Assembly (NCBI GenBank): GCA_964458545.1 | Contig: CAYWJF010000058.1 | Span: 1-9,624 of the forward strand | Direction of reading: 5' to 3' | From: JAYFNU01 sp964458545 | GTDB lineage: Bacteria; Bacillota; Clostridia; Oscillospirales; Ruminococcaceae | DNA length: 9,624 nucleotides | Shown here: one piece after another, positions 5,682 to 9,624 of the stretch | Layout: every line of letters starts with the position of its first letter | Numbering within the stretch: position 1 is the first letter of the stretch | Position numbers and translations under genes: made by a program | The notes under the pieces: generated by a model | Told to the model about the DNA's origin: nothing | The model's input: only the letters and a program-made list of their open reading frames with translations | The model's database searches: none

Positions 5682-6629
5682 ATGGCTAACACAGTATATC
5701 TTGTTATTCCCTGCTACAACGAGGAAGCGGTGCTTCACGAAACAACGGCGCGGCTGACAGAAAAGATGAAAAAGCTTATCGACGCGGGCAGTATCTCTAA
5801 GGACAGCCGTGTTATCTATGTAGACGACGGCTCACGCGATAAAACGTGGGAGCTAATCGAGGGGATTCATAAAGAGAACCCCATTTTCGGAGGAATAAAG
5901 CTTTCCCGTAACCGCGGGCACCAAAACGCGCTTCTTGCGGGGCTTTTAACCGTTAAGGAGAAGGCTGACGCGGTTATCTCGATGGACGCGGATTTGCAGG
6001 ACGATATTGACGCCATCGACGGCTTTATCGAGAAGTTCGGCGAAGGCTGCGAGATTGTGTACGGCGTAAGAAGCTCACGCAAAAAGGATTCCGTTTTCAA
6101 GCGCGCTACGGCGCAGGGCTTCTATAAATTTATGGGCGCTATGGGCGCAAAGGTGGTTTACAACCACGCCGACTACCGTCTAATGAGCCGCCGCGCACTC
6201 GACGCGCTCGAGCAGTTTGGCGAGGTTAACCTCTTCCTTCGCGGTATGGTCACCCTTCTCGGTTTTAAGACGGGCACGGTGGAATATGAGCGCGGCGAGC
6301 GCTTTGCGGGGGAAAGCAAGTACCCATTAAAAAAGATGCTCTCCTTTGCGTGGGACGGGATTACCTCCTTTTCCGTTAAGCCTATAAAGATAATTACGGG
6401 GCTCGGTATCTTCATCTGCTTCGCAAGTGTCGTGGGTCTTATCTACACCCTTGTTTCCTACCTTATCGGTCACACGGTAGAGGGCTGGACCTCTATGATG
6501 ATGTCGATATGGTTGCTCGGCGGAATACAGCTTCTCTCGCTCGGCATTATCGGCGAATATGTCGGCAAGATTTACAGCGAAACAAAAGCACGCCCAAGAT
6601 ATATTATTGAAGAGTATCTGAATAAATAG
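5682..6629 (+). CDS. GT2-family polyprenyl-phosphate glycosyltransferase (DPM1/GtrB-like), second copy
   Basis: 315-residue paralogue of the glycosyltransferase at 1144-2094, with the same domain plan. The GT-A domain contains VIPCYNEE, VDDGSRDKT (47-55), DADLQDD (102-108, DxD) and ADYRLMSRRAL (163-173). Two C-terminal membrane helices follow at about 234-262 and 270-293, then RPRYIIEEY. It should load a sugar onto a polyprenyl phosphate at the membrane; the donor is not determinable here. A short extension (LIDAGSISKDSRV) before VDDGS is absent from the first copy. The ATG follows GGAGGG, and the gene begins 13 bases after the adenine deaminase stop. They form an operon with no evident biochemical link. 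No flippase or GtrA/GtrC-type partner is adjacent. A strong terminator follows immediately. Confidence 0.93.
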   Translation: MANTVYLVIPCYNEEAVLHETTARLTEKMKKLIDAGSISKDSRVIYVDDGSRDKTWELIEGIHKENPIFGGIKLSRNRGHQNALLAGLLTVKEKADAVISMDADLQDDIDAIDGFIEKFGEGCEIVYGVRSSRKKDSVFKRATAQGFYKFMGAMGAKVVYNHADYRLMSRRALDALEQFGEVNLFLRGMVTLLGFKTGTVEYERGERFAGESKYPLKKMLSFAWDGITSFSVKPIKIITGLGIFICFASVVGLIYTLVSYLIGHTVEGWTSMMMSIWLLGGIQLLSLGIIGEYVGKIYSETKARPRYIIEEYLNK

Positions 6630-6633
6630 GACA

Positions 6634-6664
6634 AAAACAGCCCGCGTAAGCGGGCTGTTTTCTT
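6634..6664 (+). terminator. Rho-independent terminator of the ade-GT2 operon
   Basis: AAAACAGCCCGC (6634-6645) pairs perfectly with GCGGGCTGTTTT (6650-6661) around a GTAA tetraloop, followed by CTTT. It begins 4 bases after the glycosyltransferase stop codon. Confidence 0.93.
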
Positions 6665-6710
6665 TGCACTTTGCCGTCTTATAACCACAGACACGCCGCG
6701 AGAGTAGGAA

Positions 6711-6737
6711 AAGAAGCCGCCTTATAGGCGGCTTCTT
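6711..6737 (-). terminator. Rho-independent terminator of the CinA fusion gene
   Basis: AAGAAGCCGCC (6711-6721) pairs with GGCGGCTTCTT (6727-6737) around loop TTATA. On the minus strand the stem is followed by a T-rich tail (CTTCTTTTCC). It sits 34 bases beyond the stop codon at 6772-6774. Together with the hairpin at 6634-6664 it separates two convergent transcription units; nothing else is seen between them. Confidence 0.85.
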
Positions 6738-6771
6738 CCAATCACAAGCTCGTCACGACAAGCTTGTTTAT

Positions 6772-9624
6772 TTACCATGCAACCTCACCGAGCGTCGTTC
6801 CCGGGAAATAATGCTCGAGTATCTGTGTGTAGCTCCAGCCATTCTGCTTTACATACTCGTTCGCGCCATAAGTACTTAAGCCCACGCCGCTTCCGTAGCC
6901 GCGCGTTACAAACTTCGCGGCGTTATCCGACCATGTCAGCGTAAAGTATGCCGAACGGATATTCAAGCAGTTCATTGCAAAATCGCAGGCGTTTACGTTT
7001 ATCTGTCCGTCTATGGAAATCGTTTTCGCATAACCCGCGCCTGTTTTTTCGGTCACGACTATCCAGTTTGCGGTATTCTCCGAAAGAACTATATTGTAGT
7101 AGCTTTCTATCCTTGTTTTAACGATATCCCTTGTAAGGTTGGTCGTTTTTTCAAAGCCCGTAACATAGCTGTCGTAGGCGCTCGCCACCGAGGTAAGATA
7201 GTGGAACGCGCCCGCGTTTTCAGAATACACCTCGTCGTAGGAGTTTGTTTTCAGCGCGGATATCTGGAAAGAGGGGGTATACGCCGCCCTGCCGTCGTAA
7301 TAAAGGCATTGACCCATAACCTCGCTTACCGCCGCCTTTACCTCGTCCGTCGGCCTCTGTCCGAATACCGACGGGCTGCCTGTATCGTCAAAGCCGTAGC
7401 GAAGAAGGGTAATTGAGGCTACCGCCTGCGCCTTTAGCGCCTCTTTCGTAAAGCTTCCCGAGGTTTCATACGCTACCATCTTACAAACTATGTTATAGGG
7501 CGTATCTGTTATCTCAACGCCGTTCATTATAACGGTAAGCGCTGTTTCGCCCTCAGCTATCTGTACGGTGTCAGGTGTTTCGCCATCACCCGTGGCTTCA
7601 ATTACAGTACCGTTGTTTTCGACCTTACCCGCCGTTGCCGCCTCGTTCTCCGCGAGCCAGCCCTTAATTCTGTCCCGCTCGTTGCTCTCGTTTATGAGCG
7701 ATGTCGTACCCTTTATTGTGTGGTACATTTCGGGATAGAGCGGCGCCATATTCTTAGTTATGGCAGTTGAGGCAAGGGTGGGGTCAGCGCCATCAGCTAC
7801 CCTCTTCGCTACAACCACAAGCCTTGCGCCGTCCCAATCCGCAACGTCGGTAACAAGCGTAATAAACTTGTCACCATAAACTATGGGAGTTTCAATGTTA
7901 ATTATTGAACGCATCTTCGCTTCTATTACGAAATTTACAAACACGTCGTTTGTCTCGAAAAGGTCCTTAGTATAGAAGTCCTGAACCGCGCCGCTCGCGG
8001 TTTTTGAGTTTGCGTAGAAAACCGATACTACCTGATACTTTCCCACGCTTTCCGTGGTGGAATAGTTGAAAAGGTAATTTGAAACAAGGTAGTTTCTGTC
8101 GGTCATAAGCAGTAACGGCCCGAACATCTGCGCGGTGTCGGCGCTGCTGCCGTATATTACGGTATTGTCCGCGTCCGAGCTTAAATTCTGCGCTTCGCTT
8201 AGGTGCAAGCAGCCAAGCGAGCTTGTGTTGCCTCTGAAATCCCTCTCGGCGTAGTAGCTGTCCGAGCGCCTGCCGACTACGACGCTGTCTATAGCCATAT
8301 TTTCCGACCATAGCCAACCGACGGTATCGGAATTAGAGGCGGTAAGCGCGGTAAAATCTATCTCCTTGGCGTTGCTCTCAAGCGAGGTTTCGCTGTAGGT
8401 GTGCTTTATGCTGTCGTATACGTTCTCGTCCATTCGCTGTTTAATGGACTGCGCGGCAAGCGCGACGCTTCCGAACACCGTAGCCGCGCATATTACAGTA
8501 ACAAGCGCGCGCTGAACGGCAATGCTGCTTTTACTTCTCGGCTTTTCGCGGTCGAGGTCGGCAAGCTGCTTCTCCTCGAACTGGCGCGCGCCTTCAATAG
8601 GAAGACCTAATACAAAACGGCGCACCATATCAAGCGCGTTCTTGACGCACATCTCGCGTATATAGCTTCTTCCGCGCGAGGCGGTAAAGTTAAACTTTTT
8701 AACTATAACGTGTTCCTCGTCGGCAACGGCTATATAAACGAGCCCAACGGGCTTATCGACATAATCTCCCGCCGAAGGACCAGCAAGCCCCGTTATGCCT
8801 ACGCCGATATCCGACTGTCCGTTTTCAAACGCGCCCTTCGCCATCTCCGCGGCGGTAACCGAGCTTACCGCTGTGTAACGCCTAATAACGGCTGGGTCAA
8901 CGTCAAGGCTCTTCTGCTTGACCCAGTCCGCGTACGCCGCCATACCGTATTCAAATACCTTCGACGCACCGTCCACCTCGGTTATCTTTGAGGCGAGAAG
9001 CCCGCCCGTACAGCTTTCGGCAAGCGAAATCTTTATGCCCGTTTCAGTTAAAAGCTTAACAACTGTTTCGTGAAGCTCGCTACCGTCGGTACAGTAAACG
9101 CAGTCGCCTATACGCTCCTTTAGCGACTTTACTTCCTTTTCTACGAGCGCCTTTGCGTTTGACTTCGTGTTACTGCGCGCGGCAATATTTATATGCACCT
9201 CTCCCGTCTTCGCATAAAGCGCGGCGGTGGGGTTTTCTCCGTATAGTAAATCCTTTACCTTCTCCTCAAGCTCGCTTTCAGCAATACCGAAAACGTGCAC
9301 CGAGGCGGTAGCTGTGCGTGACTTATCATATTTTTCAAGGCGAGGCACAAGCTCGTTTATGAACATAGGCTCGGTCTCGCGAGGCGGACCGGGCATTAGC
9401 ACGATTAGCTTTTCCTTGCCCTCAATAAATATGCCGGGAGCGGTGCCGTTCGGGTTTTTGAGCACGTCGCTTCCCTTAATTATCATTGCCTGCTTTTTAT
9501 TGTTCTCGCTCATTTCGGCTTTTTTGCTTTCAAAATAAGCCTTAATGCCCTCAAGAACCTCCGCGTCCTCAACAAGCTGGAAGCCGAACGCCTTCGCGAC
9601 AGCCTCTTTTGTCATATCGTCGTC
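6772..9624 (-). CDS. cinA: CinA fused to a membrane segment, a sortase-B-like domain and a SpoIID-like domain (5' end beyond the window)
   Basis: Residues are numbered from the Met at 9613-9615, but the frame continues to the window edge with DDD before it, matching the conserved ...DD-L/M-TKE of CinA, so the true start is outside. Residues 1-170 are the rest of the MoCF-like domain (NGTAPG 56-61, MPGPPRE 74-80). Residues 182-340 are the CinA C-terminal amidohydrolase (NMN deamidase): AESCTGGLL (199-207), GITGLAGPSAGD (273-284), KPVGLVYIA. A basic linker and one membrane helix follow (about 366-388), then a sortase-B-like domain (418-607), a Thr/Glu-rich linker (about 608-690) and a SpoIID/LytB-like domain (690-945). 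Predicted topology is CinA inside, tail outside. CinA itself is normally about 410 residues, so more than half of this protein is extra. The frame is unbroken, with uniform codon use, which argues against a simple frameshift artefact. A natural gene fusion is most likely; a mis-assembly is the alternative. Confidence 0.9.
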   Translation of the reverse strand, partial: DDDMTKEAVAKAFGFQLVEDAEVLEGIKAYFESKKAEMSENNKKQAMIIKGSDVLKNPNGTAPGIFIEGKEKLIVLMPGPPRETEPMFINELVPRLEKYDKSRTATASVHVFGIAESELEEKVKDLLYGENPTAALYAKTGEVHINIAARSNTKSNAKALVEKEVKSLKERIGDCVYCTDGSELHETVVKLLTETGIKISLAESCTGGLLASKITEVDGASKVFEYGMAAYADWVKQKSLDVDPAVIRRYTAVSSVTAAEMAKGAFENGQSDIGVGITGLAGPSAGDYVDKPVGLVYIAVADEEHVIVKKFNFTASRGRSYIREMCVKNALDMVRRFVLGLPIEGARQFEEKQLADLDREKPRSKSSIAVQRALVTVICAATVFGSVALAAQSIKQRMDENVYDSIKHTYSETSLESNAKEIDFTALTASNSDTVGWLWSENMAIDSVVVGRRSDSYYAERDFRGNTSSLGCLHLSEAQNLSSDADNTVIYGSSADTAQMFGPLLLMTDRNYLVSNYLFNYSTTESVGKYQVVSVFYANSKTASGAVQDFYTKDLFETNDVFVNFVIEAKMRSIINIETPIVYGDKFITLVTDVADWDGARLVVVAKRVADGADPTLASTAITKNMAPLYPEMYHTIKGTTSLINESNERDRIKGWLAENEAATAGKVENNGTVIEATGDGETPDTVQIAEGETALTVIMNGVEITDTPYNIVCKMVAYETSGSFTKEALKAQAVASITLLRYGFDDTGSPSVFGQRPTDEVKAAVSEVMGQCLYYDGRAAYTPSFQISALKTNSYDEVYSENAGAFHYLTSVASAYDSYVTGFEKTTNLTRDIVKTRIESYYNIVLSENTANWIVVTEKTGAGYAKTISIDGQINVNACDFAMNCLNIRSAYFTLTWSDNAAKFVTRGYGSGVGLSTYGANEYVKQNGWSYTQILEHYFPGTTLGEVAW
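6781..7548 (-). other. SpoIID/LytB-like domain with altered signature residues
   Basis: Residues 690-945 of the fusion match SpoIID lytic-transglycosylase architecture: IVCKMVAYETSGSFTKEALK with AQAVA (family form: EMP...EALKAQAVAAR), AAVSEVMGQCLYYDGRAAYT, YLTSVASAYD, and TRGYGSGVGLSTYGANEY near the end (family form: GRGxGHGVGMSQxGA). The Glu at 717, in the position of the family's catalytic Glu, is kept. The His of GHG is Ser909, and the usual F-H-S segment reads FQIS (783-786). Activity may be lost or changed, leaving glycan binding as a possibility. Confidence 0.75.
7795..8364 (-). other. Sortase-B-like domain lacking catalytic His and Cys
   Basis: Residues 418-607 of the fusion follow the class B sortase plan closely: EIDFTALTASNSDTVGWLW, then SYYAERDF, SLGCLHLSEAQN, DADNTVIYGSSADTAQMFGP, KYQVVSVFYA, and finally KFITLVTDVADWDGARLVVVAKRV. 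In active sortase B the corresponding positions read YGHN (catalytic His) and TLSTC (catalytic Cys), followed by an Arg in AR-LVV. Here His is Ser490 and Cys is Asp590, while Arg598 remains. Transpeptidation is therefore unlikely. A structural, binding or regulatory role is inferred. Confidence 0.8.
8452..8520 (-). other. Single membrane-spanning segment of the CinA fusion
   Basis: Residues about 366-388 (AVQRALVTVICAATVFGSVALAA) are uninterruptedly hydrophobic and preceded by a basic stretch (DREKPRSKSS). By the positive-inside rule the CinA part is cytoplasmic and the C-terminal part is outside. In an isolated protein this would look like a signal-anchor, which suggests that an ancestral stand-alone membrane-anchored wall protein was appended to CinA. 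Confidence 0.75.

Overview
The window looks like part of a low-to-mid GC Gram-positive anaerobe, probably a clostridial (Oscillospiraceae/Ruminococcaceae-like) chromosome. The basis is the gene set: an Mrp ATPase with an N-terminal Cys cluster, a C_GCAxxG_C_C redox-type protein, an AdeC-type adenine deaminase, and SpoIID-like and sortase-B-like domains. Strong Shine-Dalgarno sequences and TTGACA/TATAAT-type promoters also fit. The taxon is inference, because no rRNA or marker gene is present.

Layout. Positions 1-1140 are visibly AT-rich and hold an XRE-family regulator on the minus strand, divergent from a small orphan gene on the plus strand. The gap between them has a consensus promoter and two inverted repeats, and the orphan gene ends at a strong hairpin terminator. 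This stretch looks acquired. From 1144 on the base composition shifts to GC-richer, chromosome-like sequence.

Positions 1144-2094 (minus) encode a GT2 polyprenyl-phosphate glycosyltransferase. It diverges from a plus-strand pair, mrp and a C_GCAxxG_C_C protein, that overlap by ATGA. Convergent to that pair is a small GlsB/YeaQ-type membrane protein at 3569-3826 (minus). It diverges in turn from a plus-strand pair, adenine deaminase (TTG start) and a second GT2 enzyme. Both divergent intergenic regions carry the same 21-bp element at exactly the same distance from the minus-strand -10 box, which suggests that the first GT2 gene and the GlsB-like gene are co-regulated.

The right third (6772-9624, minus, cut by the window edge) is the most unusual object. 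It is one uninterrupted reading frame joining a CinA-type protein (MoCF-like domain plus NMN deamidase domain), a single membrane-spanning segment, a sortase-B-like domain whose catalytic His and Cys are replaced, and a C-terminal SpoIID/LytB-like domain whose signature His is also replaced. The predicted topology is cytoplasmic CinA, one membrane pass, and an extracellular tail of apparently non-catalytic or altered wall domains.

The common theme of the GC-richer part is envelope functions (two lipid-linked glycosyltransferases, a small membrane protein, sortase/SpoIID-like modules) together with nucleotide or cofactor salvage (adenine deaminase, CinA) and Fe-S maintenance (Mrp). No rRNA, tRNA, CRISPR array, insertion sequence or riboswitch was recognised, and no gene-free stretch exceeds about 190 bases.
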